Below are positions 27,136 through 35,370 of a DNA stretch of 64,000 bases, one piece after another. A program made the position numbers and the translations under genes. The stretch comes from an uncultured Clostridia bacterium (lineage in GTDB: Bacteria > Bacillota > Clostridia > Christensenellales > UBA3700): positions 62,001 to 126,000 of the forward strand of contig CAMXSN010000003.1 of the NCBI GenBank assembly GCA_947246685.1. The letters are read 5' to 3'. The notes below the pieces were generated by a model that saw only the letters and a program-made list of their open reading frames with translations, was not told the DNA's origin and made no database searches. Position 1 is the stretch's first letter, and each line of letters opens with the position of its first letter.

Positions 27136-29115
27136 ATGAAACGCCCGAAACTAAAGACAAAATCTTTTTCTATACGCACCCTGAGAGAATGGGGTATTTT
27201 GGCAATCGATTTAATCACCGTTTCTATATGTTTTTTGGGCGCGGTAGTGCTTTCGCAAGCTTATCTGCCGCAAAGAGGAACCGATCTGCTTGATATTCTC
27301 AAAGGTTCGTTTATTTGCCTGCCGATAGTCATACTGCTGTTTTTCCTATCATTCTGGGCATTCAGAGTATTCAAGGTTGTGTGGAGATATGCAAGAGGCA
27401 GAGATTATCTGCGTATTCTCGGCGCATGTATTACGGCTACGGTATTCTTTGCAATGCTCGACCAAATAATAGGTTTGATCAATATCGTCGGCACGCAAAA
27501 CGTTACGGGAGAACTCAAACAGATAATCTACCCCGCTTATATAATGCTTGGCGTATTCTCAACAGCTTCGATAATACTGTTTCGCATAATGTATGAGTTT
27601 GTATACGCCAAACAGCGCGACAGGCTGGAAGTTACGAAAAGAAAACGTACGATGATCATAGGCGCAGGATATACCGCCAGCGTCATTCTCGAAGAACTTT
27701 CCCGTCAGGACAGCATATACAATCCAATATGTCTCGTCGACGACGACCCGGACAAACTCGGCAGAATAATCAACGAGATAGAGGTCGTAGGCAACACCAA
27801 GGATATCGCTATCCTTGTGCAGAAATATGCTATCGACGCGATAATATTTGCCATTCCGTCGCTCAACGGAGAAGTAAGACAACGAATACTCACCGACTGT
27901 AACGCAACCAAATGTCAGGTCAAAGTCTTGCCGTTTATGAGCGAAATGATAGACAACGTCAACATCACCAAACAGATGCGCGACATCAACATCGCAGACC
28001 TTCTGGGACGTCAGCAAATCACTTTCGACGACGTGGGCGTTGCGAGTTATATCTACGACAAAGTAGTGATGGTAACCGGCGGAGGCGGCTCCATAGGCTC
28101 TGAGCTTTGCCGTCAAATCGCCAAATACAAACCGCGCAGAATAATCATCGTGGACGTATATGAAAACAGCGCCTATAACATTCAGCAGGAATTGCTGAGA
28201 ACGTACGGCTCTGATTACGACTTGCACGTGGAAATCGTGTCTGTCACCGATTACGACAAAATGAACGAGCTGTTTGTCGAATTCCGTCCTCAGATAATAT
28301 TCCACGCGGCTGCGCACAAACATGTGCCTTTGATGGAAACTGTGCCCGAAGAAGCAGTCAAAAACAATATCTTCGGCACTTACAACGTTGCGCTTCTGGC
28401 GGACAAACATAAAGCGCAGAAATTTATAATGATATCTACCGACAAGGCCGTCAATCCTACTAACGTAATGGGAGCTACAAAGCGTTGTTGCGAGGAAATC
28501 GTACAGATGATGGCGCAGAAAGGCTCCAAGACGGAGTTTTCCGCCGTCAGATTCGGCAACGTGCTGGGAAGCAACGGATCGGTAATTCCGCTATTTAAGA
28601 AACAGATAGAAAACGGCGGCCCCGTAACCGTGACACACCCCGATATTATCAGATATTTTATGACGATACCGGAAGCTGTCAATTTGGTATTACAGGCAGG
28701 CACTTTTGCTCACGGCGGTGAAATATTTGTGTTGGATATGGGCAAACAAGTCAAAATTTTGACTTTGGCAGAAAATCTTATCACACTTATGGGACACAAA
28801 CCGTATACCGATATAGATATCGTATTCACGGGGCTCCGCCCCGGCGAAAAACTCTATGAAGAATTGCTCATGAGCGAAGAAGGATTGCAGAAAACCGCCA
28901 ACGAAAAGATATTTATCGGACATCAAATCAATATCGAAATCGACAAGTTTAGCGAGGAACTTGAAAAAATGCGACTTATCAGCGCGACCAATGACAAATA
29001 TGCCGTTGTAGAACAGCTTAAAGTCCTTGTGCCGACCTTCCATCACGACTCTGCTTATCTTGAAAAGATTACCCAACAGGCAGAAACGTATCGCACTGAA
29101 AAACAAGCTAAATAA
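27136..29115 (+). CDS. CapD/PglF-type membrane nucleotide-sugar dehydratase
   Basis: This 659-residue protein has four membrane helices in residues 15-150, a small Rossmann domain (about 170-290, MIIGAGYTAS) and a catalytic SDR domain (about 300-600) with NAD motif VTGGGGSIGSELC. The catalytic segment reads STDKAVNPTNVMGATKR, with methionine in place of tyrosine as in inverting 4,6-dehydratases such as PglF and FlaA1. These enzymes convert UDP-GlcNAc to a 4-keto-6-deoxy sugar for capsule, glycan or glycoprotein modification. The start lies 6 bases after the galE stop, completing the three-gene operon. Confidence 0.9.
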   Translation: MKRPKLKTKSFSIRTLREWGILAIDLITVSICFLGAVVLSQAYLPQRGTDLLDILKGSFICLPIVILLFFLSFWAFRVFKVVWRYARGRDYLRILGACITATVFFAMLDQIIGLINIVGTQNVTGELKQIIYPAYIMLGVFSTASIILFRIMYEFVYAKQRDRLEVTKRKRTMIIGAGYTASVILEELSRQDSIYNPICLVDDDPDKLGRIINEIEVVGNTKDIAILVQKYAIDAIIFAIPSLNGEVRQRILTDCNATKCQVKVLPFMSEMIDNVNITKQMRDINIADLLGRQQITFDDVGVASYIYDKVVMVTGGGGSIGSELCRQIAKYKPRRIIIVDVYENSAYNIQQELLRTYGSDYDLHVEIVSVTDYDKMNELFVEFRPQIIFHAAAHKHVPLMETVPEEAVKNNIFGTYNVALLADKHKAQKFIMISTDKAVNPTNVMGATKRCCEEIVQMMAQKGSKTEFSAVRFGNVLGSNGSVIPLFKKQIENGGPVTVTHPDIIRYFMTIPEAVNLVLQAGTFAHGGEIFVLDMGKQVKILTLAENLITLMGHKPYTDIDIVFTGLRPGEKLYEELLMSEEGLQKTANEKIFIGHQINIEIDKFSEELEKMRLISATNDKYAVVEQLKVLVPTFHHDSAYLEKITQQAETYRTEKQAK

Positions 29116-29134
29116 AATATCCCTAACTATAGCG

Positions 29135-29163
29135 ACGCGCCCGATAATACGGGCGCGTTTTTG
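29135..29163 (+). terminator. Terminator of nahK-galE-capD operon
   Basis: A 9-bp GC-rich stem (29135-29143 with 29150-29158) with a 6-base loop is followed by five T. Confidence 0.9.
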
Positions 29164-29194
29164 TATATTATTGAATATCTTGAAATGACGCTAT

Positions 29195-29914
29195 TTAATG
29201 CTCTTCCAGCCTTTCCGCCGATAGTTTTCGCCTGTCGCTGATTCGTCTGGCAAGATACACTATGGGCGTATCCAACAACGCGGTGATTACGTATATTATA
29301 TAGCTTGACGCAAAGATTGTCAGCAACGTCTTGGTATCGTAAGTTCCGACAAATGCGAGAAGCGTAAATAACAGCGTGTTGAGAAGTTGAGAAACTAGCG
29401 TCGATCCGTTGTTGCGCAGCCACAGAAAGCGTCTTTTGTCTCCGAATTTCTTTTCTGTGAAATTCCACCATTTGTGATACAGCCAGACGTCGAAAATCTG
29501 ACTTACCGCATACACTGCAAGCGAAGCGAGAATCATACGCGGTGTGTTGGAAAAAATCTCTCGTATAGCAGACATTGACGCGGCTCCTCCGCTAGGTTTA
29601 TAAAGCATCCAGCTTTGCGTAAGCAACATGAAGAATACCTGTGAGAAAATACAAATCCAAACGGCTTTGTTTGCCGCTTTTTTTCCCTCGCATTCGGAAA
29701 GAACGTCAGTGATCAAAAAGGTTACTGCAAATAGCACGTTGCCGAGAGTCTGCTCTATGCCGAAAGCCTTGACTAAGATAAGCACTTCGATATTGGCAAA
29801 GACAGTCGCCAATGCGGACATACAGTACAGCCCGCTTTTGCCGAACAGTTTGTAGGCAAGAAGAGCCGTAAAATATATAAAAACTACAGAGCATATTATT
29901 AGCAATTCGTTCAT
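29195..29914 (-). CDS. yhhQ: Queuosine precursor transporter (YhhQ/VUT family)
   Basis: This 239-residue membrane protein has about six to seven helices. Family motifs include an ITDVLSE segment near residue 88, SQIFDVWLYHKW near 145 and LRNNGSTLVSQLLNTLLF near 170, the DUF165/YhhQ signature. The family imports queuine or preQ-type 7-deazapurines. Its ATG abuts the stop of the radical-SAM gene directly, so the two are co-translated in one operon. The operon's preQ1-like leader supports the assignment independently. Confidence 0.9.
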   Translation of the reverse strand: MNELLIICSVVFIYFTALLAYKLFGKSGLYCMSALATVFANIEVLILVKAFGIEQTLGNVLFAVTFLITDVLSECEGKKAANKAVWICIFSQVFFMLLTQSWMLYKPSGGAASMSAIREIFSNTPRMILASLAVYAVSQIFDVWLYHKWWNFTEKKFGDKRRFLWLRNNGSTLVSQLLNTLLFTLLAFVGTYDTKTLLTIFASSYIIYVITALLDTPIVYLARRISDRRKLSAERLEEH

Positions 29915-30610
29915 CTATTCGCCCACCCCAAAATCAGTATTGTTAATCAAGATATCCACTCTGCCGTCATCGACGTAATTCGGATATATATAGTTGATAA
30001 AATCGTCTATCACTCGCCTATCCGGTTTGACCGACGAAGAATTTTCGCACATGACATTAATGCATATCCTCTCAAAAAGTTTCAATCCCAACTCTATATC
30101 CTTGCGCATGGAATCCAAAGTCTGTCCCCTGATGCCGAATAAAAAGTTTGCCTCGTCAAAAACTTCTGCAATACGCCGCGCGTCGCGCTCCTTAATGCCT
30201 TTATTGAGATAATTTTCTCTTAAGTCGTAATCAAAAGTTTCCAACCCTAATTTAAGTTTGAGATCAAATGCGTCAAATTCCCGTCTTAATTGATAAATTT
30301 TTTCTCTGTATAAATAATGAGATTCAAAATGAATCACCGATATATTTTTATCTCTGCAAATTCTCTTAATCAAATCCAGCGTAGCTATATCAAGCTCGAA
30401 TACGGATCCGCTGTTGATAATTTCCAAATCGGAAAACTCTCCCGTTACGCGCGCAAGCACACGGGAATTGAGATCAAAATTCTCCCACTCGTCACAGCAC
30501 TTATCCAAATAATAATCGCAAAACGCGCATTTGCCGTACGCGCAACCTTTTCCGCGAAGCAGGACGATCTCTCTCTTCCTCTTCTCGGTAATTCTTCCGT
30601 ATCTCTCCAT
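29915..30610 (-). CDS. queL: Small radical-SAM protein, probable queuine salvage enzyme (QueL-like)
   Basis: The protein has 231 residues. Cysteines 23, 28 and 31 form a C-x4-C-x2-C cluster (GCAYGKCAFCDYY), one residue longer than the canonical radical-SAM C-x3-C-x2-C. Downstream are GSVFELD (near 69), HFESHYLY (near 95), LGLETFD (near 122) and FGIRGQT (near 158), the usual strand motifs of a partial TIM barrel. Context points to queuosine salvage: it is fused in operon with a YhhQ transporter under a preQ1-like leader. The described QueL enzymes, radical-SAM lyases that release queuine from queuosine 5'-phosphate, have such neighbours. The gene symbol is an inference. No Shine-Dalgarno sequence precedes the ATG. 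Confidence 0.7.
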   Translation of the reverse strand: MERYGRITEKRKREIVLLRGKGCAYGKCAFCDYYLDKCCDEWENFDLNSRVLARVTGEFSDLEIINSGSVFELDIATLDLIKRICRDKNISVIHFESHYLYREKIYQLRREFDAFDLKLKLGLETFDYDLRENYLNKGIKERDARRIAEVFDEANFLFGIRGQTLDSMRKDIELGLKLFERICINVMCENSSSVKPDRRVIDDFINYIYPNYVDDGRVDILINNTDFGVGE

Positions 30611-30612
30611 AA

Positions 30613-30638
30613 ATAAAAACAGCGTCCCAAAGGACGCT
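30613..30638 (-). terminator. Regulatory terminator just before the radical-SAM gene
   Basis: On the minus strand a 7-bp stem AGCGTCC/GGACGCT (30632-30638 with 30621-30627) is followed by GTTTTTATTT, which runs straight into the ATG at 30610. It sits in the leader, not after a gene, so it is likely the attenuator of the riboswitch. Confidence 0.8.
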
Positions 30639-30640
30639 TT

Positions 30641-30727
30641 AGGACATAAAATGCCCTAATACTCCCTTAGTTTTGATTCTGCGGTTGAACTATCGGCTCC
30701 GCATGGCAGGATGGTTACGAACTGCCC
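30641..30727 (-). promoter_or_regulatory. preQ1-riboswitch-like leader with inserted hairpin
   Basis: Reading the minus strand, stem P1 GGCAG/CTGCC (30722-30726 with 30705-30709) closes a 12-base loop starting UUC (30710-30721). An AAAACUAAGGGAG tail lies at 30662-30674. Both are hallmarks of class I preQ1 aptamers. Between P1 and the tail there is an extra hairpin with stem UGCGG/CCGCA (30699-30703 with 30680-30684). After the tail an 8-bp hairpin (TTAGGGCA/TGTCCTAA) and then the terminator follow. Ligand binding should shut off the radical-SAM and transporter genes. The class is uncertain because of the insertion. Confidence 0.65.
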
Positions 30728-30734
30728 TATGAAT

Positions 30735-30763
30735 ACTATAAATCAATTTAATGACTTTGTCAA
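30735..30763 (-). promoter_or_regulatory. Promoter of the queuine salvage operon
   Basis: A near-consensus TTGACA (30758-30763) and TATAGT (30735-30740) are 17 bases apart on the minus strand. The expected start, near 30727, coincides with the 5' edge of the riboswitch stem. Confidence 0.8.
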
Positions 30764-31191
30764 ATGCTCCGCTTGATATTGACGAATTTCGCGCTCAGCA
30801 ACGCAATCTGAGCCAATAACAGCAAAGATATGATTATCATATGCGCCGTCAAAGAATTTCTCATAAGTATTACAAACATCAGATTGCCTACAAAAACTAT
30901 AGAAGTTACTACGACGTTGGTTACGCTGATTGCCTTTTTGTCGTTAATAAGACTCACAAGATTGAATACCATGCACAATATCGTCAAAACGCTTATTAGT
31001 CCCGAGATCAAAAATGTCCAATTCAACCAATTCGGCAATAACGTCAGATAAGGAGCGTTACTGATTGTTTTATTAACGGATTCATGCGGACAGGACGTCA
31101 ACTTGACAGCATTGGGCAAATTCTGCAAAATCAACAACATAACCGATACTACTAAGTTTATAATATTGATAATCTTTATATTTTTCCTCAT
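30760..31191 (-). CDS. Four-helix membrane protein, unknown
   Basis: This protein of about 143 residues has hydrophobic segments near residues 8-26, 58-80, 86-110 and 113-134 and a short polar loop with SCPHES after the first. I do not recognise it. The start may be ATG 31191 (10 bases after GGAGG) or TTG 31197 (4 bases after it). Its stop overlaps the -35 box of the downstream queuine operon, so that operon is probably independent. Confidence 0.6.
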   Translation of the reverse strand: MRKNIKIINIINLVVSVMLLILQNLPNAVKLTSCPHESVNKTISNAPYLTLLPNWLNWTFLISGLISVLTILCMVFNLVSLINDKKAISVTNVVVTSIVFVGNLMFVILMRNSLTAHMIIISLLLLAQIALLSAKFVNIKRSI

Positions 31192-31391
31192 TGACAAATC
31201 TCCTCCCGATACAATTTTATAAGTCGCTCATACAATATCGAAGTATGCTTATTCTACTATTACTACACGTGGAAAGGTATTTTGTATCGCTAATTCGGAA
31301 GATAAATGATAAGTTTGCCTTAATTCTCAATAGCAATTAAATTGCGCCGTGATAAAGGATGCAAATAGGTCTTAACTTTATCGAATAATTG

Positions 31392-31427
31392 AAAAATAAA
31401 ACGCGCAGCCTGTATATCAGGCTGCGC
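31392..31427 (-). terminator. Terminator of the pgk-tpiA-gpmI operon
   Basis: A 10-bp stem (31403-31412 with 31418-31427) has a 5-base loop and, on the minus strand, a T-rich tail. It lies 26 bases after the gpmI stop. Bases 31192-31391 hold nothing I can identify apart from the GGAGG site of the small membrane-protein gene. Confidence 0.9.
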
Positions 31428-31452
31428 CGTAAACGTCAACGATTTGTCCTCA

Positions 31453-32991
31453 TTATTTGATCAACAGACTTTTGCCCGTCATTTCCTCAGGAATAGGCAA
31501 TCCCATCATATCCAACATCGTTGGGGCGATATCGCAAAGCTTTCCGCCGTCTTTTAAGGACTTCACGCCGTCGGCGCCGATAACTACAAACGGCACCGGA
31601 TTGGTAGTATGCGCGGTAAAAGGCGCTTTGGTGTCCAAATCGAACATATAATCGCAATTGCCGTGATCTGCCGTCAACAACGCCTGTCCGCCTACGCGAG
31701 CGATCGCGTCAAGCACTTTTCTCACGCACTCGTCGGTAACCTTGACTGCTTTTTTCGCCGCATCCATTATGCCGGTGTGACCGACCATATCGCAATTAGC
31801 AAAATTGAGAATCATGACGTCGTATTTTCCGCTCTCGATTACTTCGCAAGCCTTGTCGCACACTTCGTACGCGCTCATTTCCGGCTTCATATCAAAAGTG
31901 GCAATCTTGGGAGAATCAATCAGTATTCTGTCCTCGTTGGGATTTGGCGCCTCAACGCCGCCGTTGAAAAAGAACGTGACGTGAGCGTATTTCTGCGTCT
32001 CGGCGATTCTAAACTGTCTGACGCCCTGTTTCGAAAGATACTCTCCCAACGTATTGGCATATTTTTCTTTCTTGAACGCTACTTCCAACTTACCCTCAAA
32101 CGTAGCGTCATACGTCGTAAACGATACGAATACGGGAGCTAAAAAGCCCTTCTTCCTTTCAAATCCGTTAAAGTCGTCGAATATAAAGCTTCTGGTAATC
32201 TGACGCGCTCTGTCGGGACGGTAATTGAAAAATATCAAACTGTCGCCTTTGCCGACCGTCGCAACGGGTTTTCCGTCGTCTGTGATTACGGTGGGAAGCA
32301 TAAACTCGTCGGTTACGCCTTTGTCGTAGCTGTTCTGCATAGCTTGCACGGCGTCATTCTCTTCTACGCCCTCTCCGTCGACGATAGCCGCGTAAGCCTT
32401 AGCGACGCGCTCCCAAATGTTGTCTCTGTCCATCGCATAGAATCTTCCGCTAATCGTAGCAATCTTACCGTAAGATATACTGTCGAGATATTCGCTAAGC
32501 TGCTCGATAAAGCCCTTGCCGCTCGTAGGCGACACGTCTCTGCCGTCCATAAAGCAATGTATATACGTCTGCGGCACGCCCATCTGCTTTGCCATTCGTA
32601 TAGTTGCAAAGAGATGTTCAAGATGAGAATGTACGCCTCCGTCGGACACAAGTCCCATGACGTGCAGGCTTTTGCCTGATTGCTTTGCATTGTTCATAGC
32701 TTCGACAAGCGCGGAATTGGTGAAAAAATCCCCGTCCTGTATAGCCTTGCTTATCTTTGGCAGATCCTGAAAAATTACTCTGCCGGCTCCTATATTAAGA
32801 TGTCCGACCTCGCTATTGCCCATCTGTCCGTCGGGCAGACCGACCGCAAGACCGCTTGCATTGAGCTGAGAGGACGGGTTCTCCTCGATGATTTTGAGCA
32901 CTTCCGGAGAAGTAACGGGCGATATGGCATTGTTGGCTCCGAACTCATTGATGCCGTATCCGTCCATGATTATTAAACCTGTGAATTTCAT
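31453..32991 (-). CDS. gpmI: Cofactor-independent phosphoglycerate mutase
   Basis: This 512-residue, two-manganese phosphoglycerate mutase interconverts 3- and 2-phosphoglycerate in glycolysis. The phosphatase-domain metal site DGYG (residue 9), the catalytic serine in MGNSEVGHLNIGAGR (near 60), RFYAMDRDNIWERV (near 183), FNYRPDRARQITRSF (near 256) and C-terminal ADHGNCDYM with HTTNPVPF are all present. Length is normal. It is third in the operon after pgk and tpiA, 124 bases downstream of tpiA, with two stable hairpins in that gap. Confidence 0.95.
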   Translation of the reverse strand: MKFTGLIIMDGYGINEFGANNAISPVTSPEVLKIIEENPSSQLNASGLAVGLPDGQMGNSEVGHLNIGAGRVIFQDLPKISKAIQDGDFFTNSALVEAMNNAKQSGKSLHVMGLVSDGGVHSHLEHLFATIRMAKQMGVPQTYIHCFMDGRDVSPTSGKGFIEQLSEYLDSISYGKIATISGRFYAMDRDNIWERVAKAYAAIVDGEGVEENDAVQAMQNSYDKGVTDEFMLPTVITDDGKPVATVGKGDSLIFFNYRPDRARQITRSFIFDDFNGFERKKGFLAPVFVSFTTYDATFEGKLEVAFKKEKYANTLGEYLSKQGVRQFRIAETQKYAHVTFFFNGGVEAPNPNEDRILIDSPKIATFDMKPEMSAYEVCDKACEVIESGKYDVMILNFANCDMVGHTGIMDAAKKAVKVTDECVRKVLDAIARVGGQALLTADHGNCDYMFDLDTKAPFTAHTTNPVPFVVIGADGVKSLKDGGKLCDIAPTMLDMMGLPIPEEMTGKSLLIK

Positions 32992-33013
32992 AACTACCTC
33001 TGTCGTTGTTATT

Positions 33014-33055
33014 CGGACAAGCTATAAGCCTGTCCGAGGCCGCCGCGAACGCGGC
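33014..33055 (-). other. Two hairpins in the tpiA-gpmI gap
   Basis: CGGACA-AGC pairs with GC-CTGTCCG (33014-33036). GCCGC/GCGGC (33042-33046 with 33051-33055) closes a 4-base loop. There is no T tract, so they are more likely mRNA processing or stability elements than terminators. Confidence 0.4.
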
Positions 33056-33115
33056 AACGAATTAACGTTTTGCGCCCTTAAACGTAACAGTTCGGGCGAT
33101 ATATCACTGCGTTAA

Positions 33116-33865
33116 TCAGTATTTGACGACCTGCGAGAAATCGACCGCTTTCAACGAAGCGCCGCCGATAAGACCGCCGTCGATTTGAGGCATAGCCATG
33201 AGTTCGCTTGCGTTCTTGGGGTTCATGCTGCCGCCGTATTGAATTCTTACTTTATTCTCGGCGCAATCCTTGCAATAAAGTTCCGCCATTGTATTTCTGA
33301 TAATCGCGATTGTGTCGTTGGCATCCTGCGCGGTAGCAGTCTTTCCGGTGCCGATAGCCCATACAGGTTCATAAGCGATGACCGTATTCTCAAGCTGACT
33401 CTTGTCGATATCTTTGAACGCTTCGGTAGTCTGTCTGACCAAAACGCTCTCTACAAGTCCGCCCTCTCTCTCTTCCAAAGTTTCGCCCACGCAAATGATA
33501 GGTTTCAATCCCTTAGCCAAAGCAGCCTTAACTCTGGCGTTGACCGTCTGGTCGGTTTCGCCGAAATACTGTCTTCTTTCGCTGTGTCCTACGACAACGT
33601 ATTCTACGCCCAGCTCAACGAGCATATCCGCGCTGATTTCGCCGGTAAAAGCGCCTTTTTCCGCCCAATGCACGTTTTCTGCGCCCAATTTGATATTGGT
33701 GCCTTTGATAATCTCTCCCGCAGCCGCGATATCCGTATAAGGAACGCAAACGACGACTTCTGCCTTAGCGTCCGCAACTAGCGGAATAAGATCTGTCAAA
33801 AGCGCCTTCGTGCCTGCTATCGTATTGTTCATTTTCCAATTTCCTGCAATTATAGGTTGTCTCAT
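33116..33865 (-). CDS. tpiA: Triosephosphate isomerase
   Basis: This 249-residue TIM-barrel enzyme interconverts dihydroxyacetone phosphate and glyceraldehyde-3-phosphate. The lysine in GNWKMNN, histidine in VVGHSERR, glutamate in AYEPVWAIGTGKTA and the phosphate-binding YGGSM and GGLIGGASL are all present. ATG 33865 is chosen over an in-frame start 57 bases upstream, because GAGGT lies 7 bases before it and MRQPIIAGNWK matches the family. Confidence 0.96.
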   Translation of the reverse strand: MRQPIIAGNWKMNNTIAGTKALLTDLIPLVADAKAEVVVCVPYTDIAAAGEIIKGTNIKLGAENVHWAEKGAFTGEISADMLVELGVEYVVVGHSERRQYFGETDQTVNARVKAALAKGLKPIICVGETLEEREGGLVESVLVRQTTEAFKDIDKSQLENTVIAYEPVWAIGTGKTATAQDANDTIAIIRNTMAELYCKDCAENKVRIQYGGSMNPKNASELMAMPQIDGGLIGGASLKAVDFSQVVKY

Positions 33866-33932
33866 TTTTATACCTCGTGTAAAATTATTTTTCGTGTAAA
33901 TTGCCGCGCAAACGCACGGCAACCGTCAAATC

Positions 33933-35249
33933 TTATTTGTCGTTAAGACAAGCGATTCCCGGCAAAACTTTGCCTTCAAACAGTTCTAGCGAAGCGCCGC
34001 CGCCCGTTGAAATATGACTCATCTTATCTGCAAATCCCAACTGCGCAACCGCCGCCGCGCTGTCGCCGCCGCCGATAATCGTCGTAGCGCCGTCAGCCTC
34101 CGCCATAGCCTTGGCAACTGCTATCGTGCCGTTGGCGAGGATAGGATTCTCGAATACGCCCATAGGTCCGTTCCAAATAACGGTCTTTGCGTTTTTAACT
34201 TCGTCGGCAAACAACGTTCTCGACTTGCTGCCGATGTCAAGTCCCATCTTATCAGCGGGAATGGAGTTGATATCGCATTCGCCTACTTCGATAGCCGCGT
34301 CGATAGGATTGGGAAACGCGCTTGCGATCACCGCGTCGACGGGAAGAAGTATCTTTTTGCCGAGCGCCTTAGCCTTTTCGAGCATCTGCTTGCAATAATC
34401 GAGCTTTTCGTCGTCAACCAAAGAAGTGCCGACCTCTTTGCCCTGCGCTTTTGCAAACGTATAAGACATACCTCCGCCGATAATGAGCGTGTCGCATTTG
34501 TTGAGAAGGTTGTCGATAACTTTGAGCTTATCGGCTACCTTAGCGCCGCCGAGAACGGCTACGAACGGATGTACCGGATGTTCGAGGCTGTCAGCCATTA
34601 CGCTCAACTCTTTCTCGATAAGGAATCCGCATACAGCGTCTTTGACAAATCCGTATTCTACGATGCCTGCCGTCGACGCGTGACTTCTGTGAGCCGTGCC
34701 GAATGCGTCGTTGACATATACGTCGGCATATTCGCTAAGCGCCTTACAGAAAGTTTCGTCTCTGCCTTCTTCTTCGGCGTGGAAACGCAAGTTTTCCAAC
34801 AATACGCATTCTCCGTCTTTCAAAGCCGCAACCTTTGCCTTTGCGTCCTCGCCTATGACGTCTTTTGCAAACGCAACCTTGCCGCCGAGCAACTCGTTGA
34901 GTCTGTCTGCAACGGGCTTCAACGTCAGTTTGACCGGATCGTTCTTCATCGCCTTTGCTATAGCTTGATTTTTAGCTTCTTCCTGTTCTGCGACAGGCAT
35001 AGCTTCTATAGCTTTCTTTTCCTTTTTTGTCAAACCGACTTTAGCGCTGAAAATGCTGTGCGGTTTGCCCATATGAGAGCAAAGAATGACTTTAGCGCCT
35101 TGCTCCATCAGATATTTAATAGTCGGCAATGCACCCTGAATACGGTTCTCGTCTGTGATAACGCCGTCTTTCATAGGAACGTTGAAATCCACTCTTACGA
35201 GGCACTTCTTGCCCTTTACTGCTACGTCTTTGATCGACTTCTTGTTCAT
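33933..35249 (-). CDS. pgk: Phosphoglycerate kinase with an internal insertion
   Basis: This 438-residue enzyme transfers phosphate from 1,3-bisphosphoglycerate to [43 protein letters not shown] and the C-terminal GGGDSAAAV nucleotide loop are typical. It is about 40 residues longer than the usual 395, because a charged helical insert (about 64-103, rich in K, E and A) follows SHMGKP in the N-terminal domain. It is first in the pgk-tpiA-gpmI operon; AAGGAG precedes the ATG. Confidence 0.95.
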   Translation of the reverse strand: MNKKSIKDVAVKGKKCLVRVDFNVPMKDGVITDENRIQGALPTIKYLMEQGAKVILCSHMGKPHSIFSAKVGLTKKEKKAIEAMPVAEQEEAKNQAIAKAMKNDPVKLTLKPVADRLNELLGGKVAFAKDVIGEDAKAKVAALKDGECVLLENLRFHAEEEGRDETFCKALSEYADVYVNDAFGTAHRSHASTAGIVEYGFVKDAVCGFLIEKELSVMADSLEHPVHPFVAVLGGAKVADKLKVIDNLLNKCDTLIIGGGMSYTFAKAQGKEVGTSLVDDEKLDYCKQMLEKAKALGKKILLPVDAVIASAFPNPIDAAIEVGECDINSIPADKMGLDIGSKSRTLFADEVKNAKTVIWNGPMGVFENPILANGTIAVAKAMAEADGATTIIGGGDSAAAVAQLGFADKMSHISTGGGASLELFEGKVLPGIACLNDK

Positions 35250-35293
35250 TTTTAAGTCTCCTTAAAATAAATAATAAATTTTTACGGGATTAT

Positions 35294-35323
35294 TATATCA
35301 CCGTATGATAATTTTTGTAAAGA
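35294..35323 (-). promoter_or_regulatory. Promoter of the glycolytic operon
   Basis: TTTACA (35318-35323) and TATAAT (35294-35299) are 18 bases apart on the minus strand, 45 bases before the pgk start. Confidence 0.65.
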
Positions 35324-35370
35324 ATATTAAGGTTTTTTATGACAAACTTGAGCTAGTAAGCGGGAATAAT

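Noticed and set aside
34014..35255. 413-residue plus-strand frame opposite pgk
   Set aside because: It is a shadow of pgk caused by codon bias; no ribosome site or recognisable domain.
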